DNA of 64,000 nucleotides from NCBI GenBank assembly GCA_025201365.1, contig JAIXMF010000004.1, positions 806,001 through 870,000 on the forward strand. The letters are read 5' to 3'. This stretch comes from Syncephalis plumigaleata (lineage: Eukaryota; Zoopagomycota; Zoopagomycetes; Zoopagales; Piptocephalidaceae). Positions 16,362-36,001 of the stretch are shown one piece after another. The position numbers and the translations under genes are program-made. Within the stretch, counting starts at the first letter, position 1, and each line of letters begins with the position of its first letter. Under the pieces are notes generated by a model. The model had not been told where the DNA came from, did not search any database, and saw nothing but the letters and a program-made list of their open reading frames with translations.

Positions 16362-17121
16362 AGTATTGTATTAGTACCAGAACCGATCGCTGGCTATACA
16401 TATATCTGTAGTAAGTGATGGAGAAGAAAGGAGAGATAGAGATTACTATTGCTTGTCCAATAGAGTAAGGGTAAACGAGAGATATTTGAGATAGGAGATA
16501 GAGAGAGAGAGAGAAGGTGCACACGCTATGAAATACGTGTATAGAAAACGCCGCTTCCTTACAACAAGTGACTAGTGACTAGTCTGACACGCAAGTATTC
16601 CTTTGTTGTATTGTCGAAGCAAGAGGCACGTGTAAAGAATCGCGTTCTAGTGAAGAGATGAACAAGGTATACACGCGTGGAGTAGCACAGTTCCAACCAC
16701 TTGTATAAAGAGAATACCAATGACTAGCGTGTAATAGTATGTCGACTGGTTAGGAGGAAAGAAACAACGAAAGGAGACGACAATGATATAGGAAAGGAGT
16801 AGACACGCTTATGCAGAGTAGAGTAGAGTAGAGGAGTGGATAGGCAATCAAATATCGCCACTAGTTTAAACTTTAATTGATGCACTTGTTCTAATCTATG
16901 TATCTATCTATCAAGTGGATAACACAAACACAAGCAACATGTAACTGCAAAGGAGATAGTAATCAAATAGGAAAGAGAAGATACTTGTGAATAAAATACA
17001 ATAACTATAATGCAATGAGTGAATATATCTGCATGTATGTATTATGCGATATATAAAAGTCGATCCATTAATAAGGGCTACTGATAAATACATGCAAAAA
17101 AACGCGAGTTGTTCTATCTAT
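16362..17121. promoter_or_regulatory. KEX2 upstream region and CLC gene 3' flank
   Basis: About 760 bases between two minus-strand genes. The part next to 16361 is the KEX2 promoter and leader; it has GA-rich runs (about 16430-16520 and 16800-16840). The part next to 17121 is the 3' flank of the CLC gene. No other gene was seen. Confidence 0.45.
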
Positions 17122-20584
<3,463 letters not shown>

Positions 20585-21361
20585 GATGTAATGTAGACGT
20601 ACGCTCGCACTCTTACACAAGTATTCTACAACACGAATAATAAATAGTAATGAGAGATAGAGATAGAGATAGAGATAGGAAGATTAAATGCGCATTCAAA
20701 GGAAGAAAGAGAAACAAGTGTAATAATAGACTGCGAGAATGATAAGCACCATGTTATAGATGAAATACAACATTATTTTATTTACTACTTTATCCTATTG
20801 ATAATATACGAATCATTATTATTATGCTTGACATGTATATTATAGTATTTGTATATGAGCGTATATCTATTAAATGCAGTACTACTACCAATAATGAACG
20901 GGTAAACCTGTTCTACGTTAAATGGTTTTAAACCACGTCACTCGGGTAAACCACATTCATCATCATCATCATGATCATCATCATCATTGTTACTACTATT
21001 ATAGTCGTTGTCCTTGTCGTATTCTTTATCGTAGACATTGTGATTTACCTATCAGTCAAATAAGTCGAGTGACGATAAGCGATTATACCCCTTTCTTCAA
21101 GTCTATTATTGCACTGTTTGTACGTCTACGACCTACTTATTCTGTTATAACTCTTCATATCTGTCTGCTGTTCGTCTACGTATATAGGATACTTACTCTC
21201 TCTCTCTCCTACTCTCCTTACTTTCACTCTTCTATTTGTTCATTAGTCAAGTGTTATTACTGGTTTGTTCTTGGTAGGGCTTCTTCTCTATTCTTTTTTA
21301 TATATATACTACGTTGTACAGTGACATTAATTCTATACACACACACGATAGTAGCAGAAAT
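20585..21361. promoter_or_regulatory. Divergent intergenic region, CLC transporter and sugar transporter
   Basis: About 780 bases between two genes transcribed outward. It contains a (GAGATA)n run near 20655-20680, an ATC/ATG-rich run near 20960-20990 and a pyrimidine-rich stretch (about 21195-21295) just before the sugar transporter start, a common feature of fungal promoters. No specific site was identified. Confidence 0.45.
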
Positions 21362-23875
21362 ATGACGGGTGGCGGTCCTATGTCATCGATAGGGCAAAGG
21401 AGCAATAGGTTGCCTGTTAGGACAACGTGGCGCGACAGCTGGAAACTCTGTCTTTTAACTATATCCTTGGCAGGGTAAGTTGGCTTATTGTAACAAAATG
21501 GATATACACGTGCAAATAGTCTAATCCTATCTATAGAATGCAATTAACGTGTAAGCATCATTATTAGATAGGCAATGTGGCCTATGCAATAGCACAACTA
21601 ACAGTATATATGATATGTACGATATTTGTATGTAAATAGGGACGGTAGAATTAGGTTATGGTGAGTATCCTGCTGATACTATTATAACTGATTATAACTG
21701 ATTATCTATTTAGGCACACCGTATCTCTTGTCTCTAGGCATGAAGCGATCTCTAATATCACTGGTATGGTTGGCTGGTCCATTATCTGGTAAGGGGAACT
21801 ATACACATTACTATTAATACTTTATTACGTAGTATGGACATCTATAATGGATACACGATGCTAACTATGTTGCTTTCACTTTTCTTTATTATTATTACGA
21901 ACTAGGATTGATTATGCAACCGCTGGTCGGTGCGTTTAGCGATCGTTGCACCAGTCGATTTGGTCGTCGTAGACCATTTATGATAGGCGGTACTCTAGTA
22001 GTCATTCTGGGTCTACTACTTATTGGATGGACCAAAGAGATTGCCAATACACTAAGTGATGATCAAGTACGAGTAAGTATAGTAGTGTTGCTTGTTTAAC
22101 CATACTAATAACATATATGTCTATAGGCTAGTAGTTTAAGTGTTATTATCGCGGTATTCGCTTTTTATCTCGTTGACTTTGCTGTAAATACTGGTAAGTA
22201 ATCTAAAACATCCGATTTAACAGTAATCTATCACTTACTTACCACATCTGTATTGTATTCGTCTATTCACCTATAGTACAAGCCACTATACGTGCACTTA
22301 TTGTTGATGTATTGCCTGCGGATAAACAAGAACAAGGCAATGCTTGGGCAGGTGGTATGATTGGTGCAGGCAGTATTGGTGGCTATTTCCTGTAAGTGTT
22401 ATCATTTACGTAGATGATTCTACACTAATACACTCTCATGATTAGTGGCATGGTGAATCTTGTCAGTACATTTCCATACTTTGGTAATACGCAAATGAAG
22501 GTGCTTTGTATGTTTGCAGCAATTGCCCTCTTTGGCACGGTTGCCATCACTTGTCTAACCACTGGTGAGCGTAGTTTCGATGCACCAACTGCATCGGATA
22601 CATCACTTACAACATTGTTTAATCCATGGTATGTATGTCATTTACTATTACAATTATCAAATACTAACCTATCTCTACTGAATATAGTCGTATACTACTG
22701 ATTATTTATCAACAATTTAGTGCAATTAGTCGTCAACTTATTCGTACTATGCGTCAACTACCGACATCCATTCAACGTATTTGTAATACACAATTCTTTG
22801 CTTGGATCGGTTGGTTCCCATTCCTATTCTATTCAACTACTTGGATTGCCGAACTAGCCAATTCATCATCTGAATCTATAGCATTGCAAGATATGCAACA
22901 ACAACAACAGCAACAACAGCAACAAGATACGGTAGGTGAATCAACACGCGCTGGTTCATTCGCCTTCCTACTTCACTCGATCGTATCGCTTGCCACCGCT
23001 TGTCTACTTCCTATGACAGTGGCCATTGGTCCACATCCATCCAAGTTGACCGCGACATCCTCGGGCGAGTACACACACGACTTGGATTTGGCCATTCATT
23101 CCTATCGTTCAGTAGATGGCTTACACTGCATCGGTCTACACGCTAGCACATATCATATTTGGTATGGCCATGCTAGCCACGATATTTGCATCGGCTGTAT
23201 GGTATGCGACAGTATTAATCGCAATATGCGGTATCTCATGGGCTATCATGATGTGGGCACCATTTGCACTTATTGGCGAGATTGTAAATAGCAGTGCTGA
23301 TCATTATACGAGCAGTACCAATAATTCACGATAAACGACATGAATAGTAATGACGATGGTGATGGTGAAGAGGAGGAGGAGGCACTCCATGTAACACATC
23401 CAGTATCTGCACATCTATCTAGTCTAACCGGTGGTGCTAATGGTCACCAACAGCAGAGTATCATCCTTTAGCTGACACCACTACCACTACTACTACTACA
23501 AATGAACATCGAGTAGTAGGTATACCAACAAATCATGATGCATCCAATATAGATGTAATTGAAGATGATGACTTTATGGGTCCCATGATAGATGGTCGAC
23601 GTTTAAGTGATTGTGCCGGTGAAATACTCGGTATTCATAATATTTACGTGGTTATTCCACAGTTTGTTAGTACTTTTGTTAGTAGCATTCTATTTGCCCT
23701 ATTTGATCATTATACTACGACGAGTGAGCAACATGATGTCGCATCTACCACTAGTAATGATGAGGCATCCTCGACGTCATCACATAGTCCAGCGGCCATT
23801 GGATGGATTCTACGACTGGGTGGTATTAGCGTGTTATACGCGGCTTACCTATCCACTAAAATTCGTAGTGCATAA
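21362..23875 (+). CDS. Sucrose/glycoside-type proton symporter (GPH family, MFS fold)
   Basis: A twelve-helix transporter of the SUT/GPH type, expected to import a disaccharide or glycoside with protons across the plasma membrane. Evidence: VELGYGTPYLLSLG in helix 2, GPLSGLIMQPLVGAFSD, the family motif RFGRRRPFMIGG, and MWAPFALIGE followed by LGIHNIYVVIPQF. Two micro-exons are needed: 21537-21550 (14 bases) and 21640-21660 (21 bases), which together encode the conserved QLTWTVELGYG. The central loop holds a glutamine run (about 22896-22926), and a second loop after ALIGE is acidic and Thr-rich. The frame changes near 23105, 23332 and 23471; the last two are explained by single-base losses. 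The start ATG at 21362 follows the leader directly. The substrate is inferred from family only. Confidence 0.88.
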
Positions 23876-24018
23876 TTGTTCAATTATTAATTAAATCATA
23901 TGATGATTCTATAGTAAATAAATTACATGCTATTATTACTACTACTATTCATCATTTAGCAAAAACACTAGCTACAACAATAGTTGAATGGACAAATATC
24001 AATCTCTATTTATCGTGC

Positions 24019-26179
24019 CTACATATGGTCATGTGGATCTCCTGAGCCTTGTGGTTCTGGTGTCACCTTGATCATATCATCGATACGTAGAATGGCGATG
24101 GCAGCCTCGGTGGCCGATCGAAGTGATTTAATTTTAGACATGGCCGGTTCCAATACACCAGCTTGTATGTTATCACGAACCTCTCCCTTAATAAGATCGA
24201 GACCAAACCTAATCAATAACATAGGTTTGTTAACTACTCGAATGTCATATAAATAGGCACAACTAGCTTACCATTTCAGGCTTGTTTATCCTTCTCACCG
24301 ACAGCACTCTGAGCGGCATTATGATAGGCACGTAACTTGGCCACTAGATCCGTGGAATCCTTGGCCGCATTACCGCCAATGTCTTGGGGATAGACAATAG
24401 AGCATTGGCATATTCCGCAATAGCCAATTGTTCGCGTGAACCCTAATATAATAAATACATTCATTCATTCGTTATAGTTACTTGTATTATATATGTAAAT
24501 GATTGATGCTACAATCAACTTACCAATGTAGTGGCAAAGTTCTCGAGATAAATGCTTAGGGCTGTCTCGACTGCACCACCTCCTGGTACAATGCTACCAC
24601 TCTCGAGTGTACGCTTAATCACGCATAGACTGTCGTGTAGACTGCGCTCCATCTCATCGAGCATGTAGTCATTGGCACCACGTAGAATGATGCTCGATGA
24701 GCTATGCGCCTTGGTACCCTTAATAAGGATGCATTCATCATCGCTGAAGCGTTCTTGTACCACTTCGTCAGCTTGACCCAAATAAGCAGCCTCGAATGAC
24801 TCTTCACCCTCCAGATTGGCCAATGTAGACACAAGAGTGGCTATATGTATTTCAATTAGTATACACTATATCTGCATAGTTACATATATATACTTACCTC
24901 CAGTAGCTTTGGCAATACGACGTAGATCCTCCTTCTTGCAACGACGAACAGCGATGGCACCGGCTTCAACGAAGCACTTTAGGCAAAGATCATCGATACC
25001 CTTGGTGGTAAAGATGACATTGGCGCCGGTGTCAGAATCTTCTTGATACGCTCTAGTGTAATATCCGATTCACGCTTTCGAATGCTTTCAAGCTGTTCCG
25101 GATCATCTACCAAGATCTGCACACCTAATGCCATACGTGCCTTGTGCAAATTGATATCAAGACAGGCGATCTTGGCATTCTTAATCCTTGTCTTCATGCC
25201 TTTATACGAAATACAATGGTTATGTCATTATTACCATCATCATCATCATCATCTATATTTATTAACTTACCCTGACTAGCCACGGTATTGTTAAGTGCAT
25301 ATCCGTTGACGAGTACACTCTCGGTGGCACTCTTCCATGCGCCTTTAGAATGTTTACCGCTTTGACGGGATATTTAACATCACCGCGCGAGTTGGACGTC
25401 TTGACCGCCAGCATGCATCCACAGCCATATTGGCGAAGAAGTCACTATCACTATTAGCAGGGCAGATATCTCTATTAGTCAATAGATACTATATGAAGAT
25501 GATCATGTTCATACGTACGATGAAATAATTTTACTTGACATACTAGTCTTGGCGACATTCAATAGCGATTCACGACCCAATGCATCGACTTTAATTGTCA
25601 TTTGATCGGCGATAAATTTGCAAGCCTCTTTGCTGGCCAAACGATAACCCGTAATAATCGTAGTGGGATGGATCTTATTCTTTACTAGGTCATTGGCACG
25701 ACGCAATAACTCGGCTGCTACAATCACTACACTAGTGGTCCATCGCCTACTTCTTTATCTTGTTGCTGGGCCAACTCTACTAGAACACGACCTGCTGGAT
25801 GTTCCACTTCAAGCATACGCAGAATAGTAGCACCATCATTGGAGATTGTCACATCCTAGTGGCATATAACCATTAGTCATCATCTAGCAATCTAGCTAAC
25901 TAACCAGCTAGTTATATACTTACACCAATCTCATCCACCAACATCTTGTCCAATCCAACTGGACCCAACGAGCTCTTTACAACGTTGGCAATCGATTGGG
26001 CAGCCAACACTGTAAACGACGTGGATGATGTTGAATGCATACATGTATAATATCACGATTAGTAGATGTATCATCTGGATATATTTCGCTTGAATAGTAC
26101 CATTTTGTGAACGGACATCTTGTCCGCTAGTGCGTTCTCCACCAAGGAATAAACTACTGGAGGGGTCTTTGGTAAACAT
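24019..26179 (-). CDS. CCT1: Cytosolic chaperonin TRiC/CCT subunit alpha
   Basis: Subunit 1 of the eight-subunit cytosolic chaperonin that folds actin, tubulin and WD40 proteins by ATP hydrolysis. It matches CCT alpha over its length: start [16 protein letters not shown], then [59 protein letters not shown] (ATPase motifs), [20 protein letters not shown] and [20 protein letters not shown] near the end. Several introns are visible, the first with a GTACTA donor after SQN. Conserved sequence crosses at least six frame changes, near 25741, 25414, 25331, 25034, 24370 and 24278, each repaired by one extra base and usually next to the same base. For an essential gene this points to consensus errors rather than decay, but a second intact copy elsewhere cannot be excluded. 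The Fizzy protein next door is a WD40 protein of the kind CCT folds. Confidence 0.94.
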
Positions 26180-27440
26180 GCTTGTATATTTTGTGGATTA
26201 CGACAGACCAGAAAACGATAATCAAATAGGAGAAATGGAATAAACACGTACTGGAGATAAATATTAATGTGAATAGACTGACGTCGTCTTGTATTCATCG
26301 ACAAAGTGGGTGGATATAGAACTATACTATACGAATCTCGTTTGTAAAACTGCATATACGCGCATCACACACACGCACTCATGCATACACACACATGCTA
26401 CTATCACATCATCCTGTATATACAACGTGGATGATACGTATACAGTAGAATAATAAACTTTATTAACATTTATAGAGTAGTTGGATGCATTGCTAGATGG
26501 ATGAATGTATATACTATCAGTATTGTATGCATAGATGCATAGATGGATGGAAAAACATTGTATCATATCACTCATAAATGGATGGATGGATATGAACGTC
26601 ATCATACAGGATCTCTCTCTCCTTCTGATTAGCGCAATGATTCTTTTGTTTTTACGAATAAATAACAGTTAGCATTCATCATCATTTCTTATAGCACAAT
26701 GTTATTGATCACATTAGAGCGAGCAATATGTTTCTATTAACTAATAATGTGAATTAATAATGAGGAATAACTATTATTTATTATCACTAATTGTAATATA
26801 TGATATCACGATCATTAACATCTCCCTCAACTGCTATGATCATGACAACTACTCAATAATAATAGCTATGCATGTATAATATGGGATACGTAGTTAGTAT
26901 CATTGACATTTGCATATTTCATTATGAAAAGATTGGATGGTAGCTGCACGGTATGCCGTAATCTAGCATTCTTGCGTATATAAACATTAATAACAGAGTG
27001 ATCGGTATTGGATATTATCATAATTCGACCGTCCACACATTGTATGTGATTATTCTCAATGTGTTGACATCATTGTAATAATCTATTCTGCTTTATAAGT
27101 AATATACGAACAATATATGAATCATCACGCACAAGTACTAATCCAAATGTCAACGATATTGACTGCATACTATTTTCATTCTATTCAGTAAGTTGACATT
27201 TCTATCAGCAATGCAAGTCATTTATTCCACTCTACTACCATTATACACATAATAATAAAGACAAGCTGTCCATTGCTTCATACGATTGACTATTTCACTA
27301 AAAATGTAATTGTTTATTGGTAATGATTGCACATATTTGGATCAAGTCAAATGTTAGTAATTGCAAAGTATTGTCGTGTATTATCATTAATGAATGGCCA
27401 AGTTAGATGGTGCTATGTTGGCTTAAAGCGTATCAATACG
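26180..27440. other. Gene-poor interval between CCT1 and the Fizzy-family gene
   Basis: About 1.26 kb holding the CCT1 promoter and the 3' flank of the Fizzy gene. It is AT-rich with short GATG/ATGG runs near 26490-26600 and a copy of a short dispersed repeat at 27140-27210. No supported gene was seen. Confidence 0.5.
27140..27210 (+). repeat. Short dispersed repeat, copy 1 (second copy at 31285)
   Basis: This segment recurs with only a few changes at 31285-31356 in the same orientation. Inside, TGTCAAC and GTTGACA lie about 45 bases apart as an inverted pair. The flanks are not obviously alike. No coding potential is seen. Confidence 0.7.
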
Positions 27441-29461
27441 CTAATGGTTGAACACGTCCCATAAACAAATATACTCATCAGGCGAGCCTGTTGCCACCGT
27501 ACGACCATCCGGTGACATTGCCATGTAAAGAACACCTTTTGCGTGTCCTTGAATGTATTCACTTGGTGTGGATCGGGATAAGCCAGATGCGCAATCGTTT
27601 TGCGCGTATCCATGAGTAGATACCAGTTCGTTACTATGACGTGACCATGCAAGATTACATACCTGAGATTGTGTGTCGACATAATCAAGGGATTGACCAT
27701 CTAGTGTATTCCAAAATCGAATGTGCCCATCTTGTGTGCCACCACCCGTGGCTAGCATCCTCCTTGATGTGGTGACCATGCGATAGCCTTCACAGTATCG
27801 TTATGTTCTTGGAACCGACATGAGGGTCTGGAGAAACGACGCTTGTCCCATATAATCACCTGATTGTCATCGGCACCGCTGGCTAGTGTGTTGGATGGGC
27901 TCCAGCGTAAAGTACATACTTCCCCACGATGTCCTCTTAATGGTTGCATAAAGCCTTGTGGGTAGTGTATATCTCGTTGTGTAAGTCCTTCGCCACGTCC
28001 ACCCGATACAAGTATCGAATCGCGCCACGCCATCGCACATATGCGGTGATCCTGTTGTTGGTACTCTTGTAATATAGTTTCGCTCTCTACATCCCATGAT
28101 TTAACTATGCCCTTTTCTGTACCGACGAATAAATGCTCGCTCTAAATAAATGATAAGTATCAATGTTTCTATTGTATAATAAAATATTCTATACTACTTA
28201 CCTGCGGCTCCCAACTTAGACATGTAACTGAATCGTCACGGTCTACTTCGCCTAGTTTTGTTACAGCGCTTGTTGCCGCATTCCATATGTAAACATCTCG
28301 TCCCAGTCCCACACCCAATAAATTGCTACTAGACCAATCTAGTAGATTTAGATGGTAGTCATCGGCCATTCCTGGTGCTTCTAGCATCTTGGTTGGGCGT
28401 GAGGATGCCGACACTAATGGCATGCGTGGTTGTGCCAAAACACTAAGGCTAGTTGGTCTGAAGATGTTAGCCGATGCGACCAATGTCGATGCAAACTGTC
28501 CCGGTGACACTCGTGGTACATCAGTATGATCTATATAGTTGAATACATTGTAATGTCGACCATTGCCCAATCGAGATGGTGGACCGAAATTTCGTATAGT
28601 CGCACGGGCACACGAACTACGTCAGATTGATAACTATGTGCTGACGCATTGCGTAGTTGATCACCGGCCGATCGAGATGGTGAGCCGAACTTTCGTATAG
28701 TCGCACGGGGCATATGAACCACATTGGACTGATAACTCTGTGTTGGCGCATTGCGTAGTCGATCATCTTCGTCGTAATCGTCGATCAGCGACCAATACAA
28801 TTCTGATTCTCCGCTAGATGACATCAACGTTGATGATGGACTAGCTCGATGATAGCTTGAACGTAACGGAGGTGTATCTAGGATTACCGTATATGGCCAA
28901 TTGAGCGAGTCTTCGCCAAACACGGTAATATGCGAAGCTCTATCATAACAATCATAATACTGGGCTACGTATTACTTAATTTGTTAGTAATCATTATAAT
29001 AAAGAAATTAGATGATATTATCACTCACTGATGGTGGACCCTGTCGAAGTCTCCGACAGAAGATATGTATCTCTATCAGAGGATGATCCCGCCTGCGCCG
29101 ATGCCCATGTATTAACTTCTATTGACACACTTGTCGTTGTTGTTGCTGATGCTGATGATGCTGATAATGATGGCGATGACATTACATCTGCTGTTCCTGG
29201 CGCAGATGACGATGATGGCAGCAATGCAGCTGCAGCGGTCAATGCATTTGTTGTGGTGGCTTCTTTCGCCGTTGTTGATTCCAATGATGGTGATGTTGCC
29301 GTTGGTGGTGGTGATGACAGTTGTGATGCCACTCTATCCAACGACGACAATGAAGGAGATGGCGAAATGGAAGTAGTGGCAGCAGCTCGGCTTCGTCGGC
29401 TTCGTTGAGAGCGTCTTCTTCTCCCTCGAGCCGTAGCTCCTCTGTCACTCACTTGCTCCAT
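27441..29461 (-). CDS. Fizzy-family WD40 protein, APC/C activator (Cdc20/Cdh1 type)
   Basis: A seven-bladed WD40 protein of the Cdc20/Cdh1 family, which presents substrates to the anaphase-promoting complex. Diagnostic segments are EAPGMADDYHLNLLDWSSSN, VGLGRDVYIWNAATS, ILVSGGRGEGLTQRDIHYP, SGADDNQVIIWDKRR, AIAWSPHQ, ATGGGTQDGHIRFWN and a last blade LYMAMSPDGRTVATGSPDE. The N-terminal 150 residues are Ser/Thr/Ala-rich. The protein ends at LWDVFNH, without the C-terminal Ile-Arg tail used to dock on the APC/C, and no clear C-box was found, so it may be a divergent meiotic-type activator. A ~102-base tandem duplication lies in the N-terminal half. Frame changes occur near 27759 and 28606, each one base short; the second coincides with GGG where the sister repeat has GGGG. 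Cdc20 versus Cdh1 cannot be decided. Confidence 0.87.
28571..28772 (-). repeat. Tandem duplication inside the Fizzy-family coding sequence
   Basis: Two adjacent units, about 28571-28671 and 28672-28772, share most bases and encode related peptides around HSYQSDVV and QSYQSNVV. The unit nearer 28571 is 101 bases with GGG near 28606, where the other copy has GGGG, and the reading frame breaks exactly there. Confidence 0.85.
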
Positions 29462-29749
29462 GGTAGGCGTGCTAGCTTAATGATACTATAGCGTATAAAG
29501 CTATAAGAAAGGTATGTATATAAATGGTTGTGGAATGTGATAGGGAATATACAGGCAAGAAAGGTATTGTGGTCGTAAACTATACAAAAAAAAGAAGGAA
29601 AGAAATATAAACGAAACGGAGAATATTGCACGGATGTATACAAAATATATGATGTTAAGGAAAGGTAGTTCGAGTATATGTTTTGCAAAGCAAATAGTAT
29701 TCGTATACTACACGGTATGCTTTGTATCGTATTTTTATACTTGCTTATT

Positions 29750-29875
29750 GCTGCTTGCAAGTACATGACATGTGAATATGAAGCTATACTGCTACGCTTG
29801 TATCGTCACGAATGCTATAAGGTAGACGATTGCTATCGCTATCACTGAAACATTTATTACCAAATACTGAAGTTT
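29750..29875 (+). repeat. Diverged partial copy of the ~450-base dispersed repeat
   Basis: About 125 bases align with the 3' part of the repeat at 31543-32005: both contain AAGTACATGACATG, CTTGTATCGTC, and an AATACTGAA end. It is clearly more diverged than the other two copies. Confidence 0.6.
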
Positions 29876-31284
29876 GTATAACCTAATGGCCAATGATGAC
29901 GGCATCATAGCACTCACTACATAGTGAGCTATTCAATGACTCACACCACACCACTTCTCTTTACTCTTCGCTTCTCTTTACTTTTTGCTTCTCTTCTTCT
30001 TCTCTTCTTTGTCATTCAAATGAGCTATTTATTCTTTTTTTGTTTAAACATACACATAGCGAAATAGGTCAGTGCTCTGTAAACTGTTTGCGTGTAGCGT
30101 AGCGCTGAGTGTGGTAATGAGCGTAGTTGACTCTTTTCCAGCTCAGTGAGATGTCAGTACCTGTAACGGGTGTAGGTTTTCTACGCTACTTGCTTGCGGA
30201 CATTCATATATTGGTATAATATGAAGCTACTGCAAAACAATGCTGTTTTAAAATACATATAAAAGATCGATCAACATGGTGTCAAAGTCTAATGATTCAT
30301 GCGATTAGATCTTTGCATCATTGTTTCTACAGGTCATTAAGTTGCTAATGTAGCCGGGTAGCCTCTCTATTATATGAATATTATGAAATGTATCGGTTTG
30401 CAAATGCTTGAATACGTATCTTTATTCTCTATTGATATGTGTTTGAGATATTTGCCACCATAGTATCATTTAAACGACGCTTTGCCATGATATTTGATTA
30501 TCATGTTGCTGCCTTCGCTGGGAGAAGGAAGCCTAGTTTACTTGATATTATTGTGACTGGCCTTATTTAATGATATGTTTTTGTGTATGTTTAATCATTC
30601 TTTATTTGCGCTATCCTATCGCATTCTAATTGTACTTTTATTCATATCTCCATATCCCAATCCCCTCATTTATTATGTTATGTCCCATTAGCACAGATAC
30701 ATTTGTATAAATGTGCTAATCTACTGATCCCTTTTGTACGTACTACAGTTGAATATATTGCGAAACACTATGGATGCGGCAACCATTGTCTATGGCGGTG
30801 ATGCTTCGCCGACATCACTACCATATTGTCAATGCGTGTATGGCCATTGGTAATAAATGGTCGTATACCTGCCCTCCATAGTGCCTATTGCTTGATGCTA
30901 TTGTAATGCTCATTTGCGAAGCATTCTAATGCTAGCTGCGCCATGGCTCTATGGCATTGACGGTCAGTTAATGATCTCTGCTATAGATCCATGGTTTATA
31001 CTACGGTCTTCAGCAATGGATTGATAGTATTCAGTGGCTGTCTGAAAAAGACTAGCAAATGGCATTACATTAGCACTCAACAATATAGCGATATATTGTC
31101 GCAAGGCTTTCCAACTGTTTTAACGTAGCATGTCCGTGACCGTCCAGCATGGCCCATGGTGCGGCTGCGGATATGATGGGGACATAACATATCTTAACAC
31201 TTTATTCATCCATTCATTTATTCATAAGAATTAATCACAGGTAAGTTCATTTATTACAATACGCTAACAATGTTACAATTAGAA

Positions 31285-31356
31285 CATCCAACTGTCAACG
31301 ATATTGACTGCATACTATTCCATTCTATTCGGTAAGTTGACATTTCTATTCATTGC
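31285..31356 (+). repeat. Short dispersed repeat, copy 2 (first copy at 27140)
   Basis: Near-identical to 27140-27210 and in the same orientation, 4.1 kb away. The internal TGTCAAC/GTTGACA inverted pair is kept in both copies. Confidence 0.7.
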
Positions 31357-31542
31357 TAACACAAGTGACAACATCCAGAAATATGTACTAATTCCCATTC
31401 TAAATATCAATCAACTATATCCAACAACAACGACACATACGGATAATCAATCATGCAATGCTTATGCCAACACTCATTGCCATCCATCATTGACAAGCAT
31501 CCACTAGCAATATTAATAAACATGAATCATTTGATCTCTATC

Positions 31543-32005
31543 GACATGCACCTTTTACTTTTACCGCTCTTTTCCGTCATCTGTTTGTATGCCACCCTTA
31601 CGTCATGCTTTTATTTGTATTTTCATTTGTTTACTGCCGTCTACATACTCTATCTATCTACAAACATACACTGCTTCTTCAAATAAACTAGCATACGTGT
31701 TCATGCACCCTTCTTGTTCATTCCTTACTCGTTCGTGACAAGTCAGTCATTCTACTAGCTACTGCTAGTTTATTACATTGTTTATCGTGTATTCTATTTG
31801 TTTACTCGTTGCTATCTATGCAATCAATCGTAACATTATCATCATAGCTTATCTACCATGCTAATTTATTACTACTTGTAAGTACATGACATGGCAATAT
31901 CCAACTATACTCGTACACTTGTATCGTCTATCTTATAGAATTGATGATGATAGTTAACACTATCAATAAATGATCTATTACTAATACTGAATTGTTATTA
32001 TTATC
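31543..32005 (+). repeat. ~450-base dispersed repeat, copy 1
   Basis: Matches the reverse complement of 51890-52334 over nearly its whole length with frequent small differences. A third partial copy is at 29750-29875. It has no conserved open reading frame, no recognised transposase or reverse transcriptase, and no obvious terminal repeats. It ends in an ATT-rich run. Its nature (non-autonomous mobile element or segmental copy) is unknown. Confidence 0.75.
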
Positions 32006-32049
32006 GTGCTATATCAACTGGCATTTCTATGGTGATAATGGTGTCAGCG

Positions 32050-32122
32050 AATGTGCAAATTTATTTATTAATAAACAGCAAAAGATAAAGACTGACTGTG
32101 CTAATCGATTGGGAGAAACCTG
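32050..32122 (+). repeat. ~70-base dispersed repeat, copy A
   Basis: One of four copies of a short family in the window (others at 46651-46727 minus, 47395-47456 plus, 53683-53745 plus). Shared parts are a TTATTTATTAATAAA-like start, a CAAAAG block, and a core like CTAATTGATTGGGAAAGCC followed by CTGTA. This copy lies about 50 bases upstream of the VPS34 start codon, so it may be part of that promoter or leader. Confidence 0.65.
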
Positions 32123-32170
32123 TAGTTCACCCTTCATCTTGTTTATTGAATTGTACATGCTAATCTCGTA

Positions 32171-35915
<3,745 letters not shown>

Positions 35916-36001
35916 TAAATGAATGGTATATTATTGTTACTTTTACTGCTTTATCATAGAAATTAGTTAATAAGAATAGCGTTTATTTAGTATTTATTAT
36001 T

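Larger units (their letters stand above)
29462..32170. other. Gene desert between the Fizzy gene and VPS34
   Basis: About 2.7 kb with no supported gene. It holds the Fizzy promoter (left), a CT-rich run near 29945-30010, a mixed-composition stretch with possible hairpins near 30766-30895, and four repeat copies listed separately. The right end is the VPS34 promoter. No tRNA, snRNA or rRNA signature was recognised. Confidence 0.5.

Noticed and set aside
29031-29408. 125-residue acidic frame on the plus strand
   Set aside because: It is the antisense shadow of the Ser/Thr/Ala-rich N terminus of the Fizzy-family gene.
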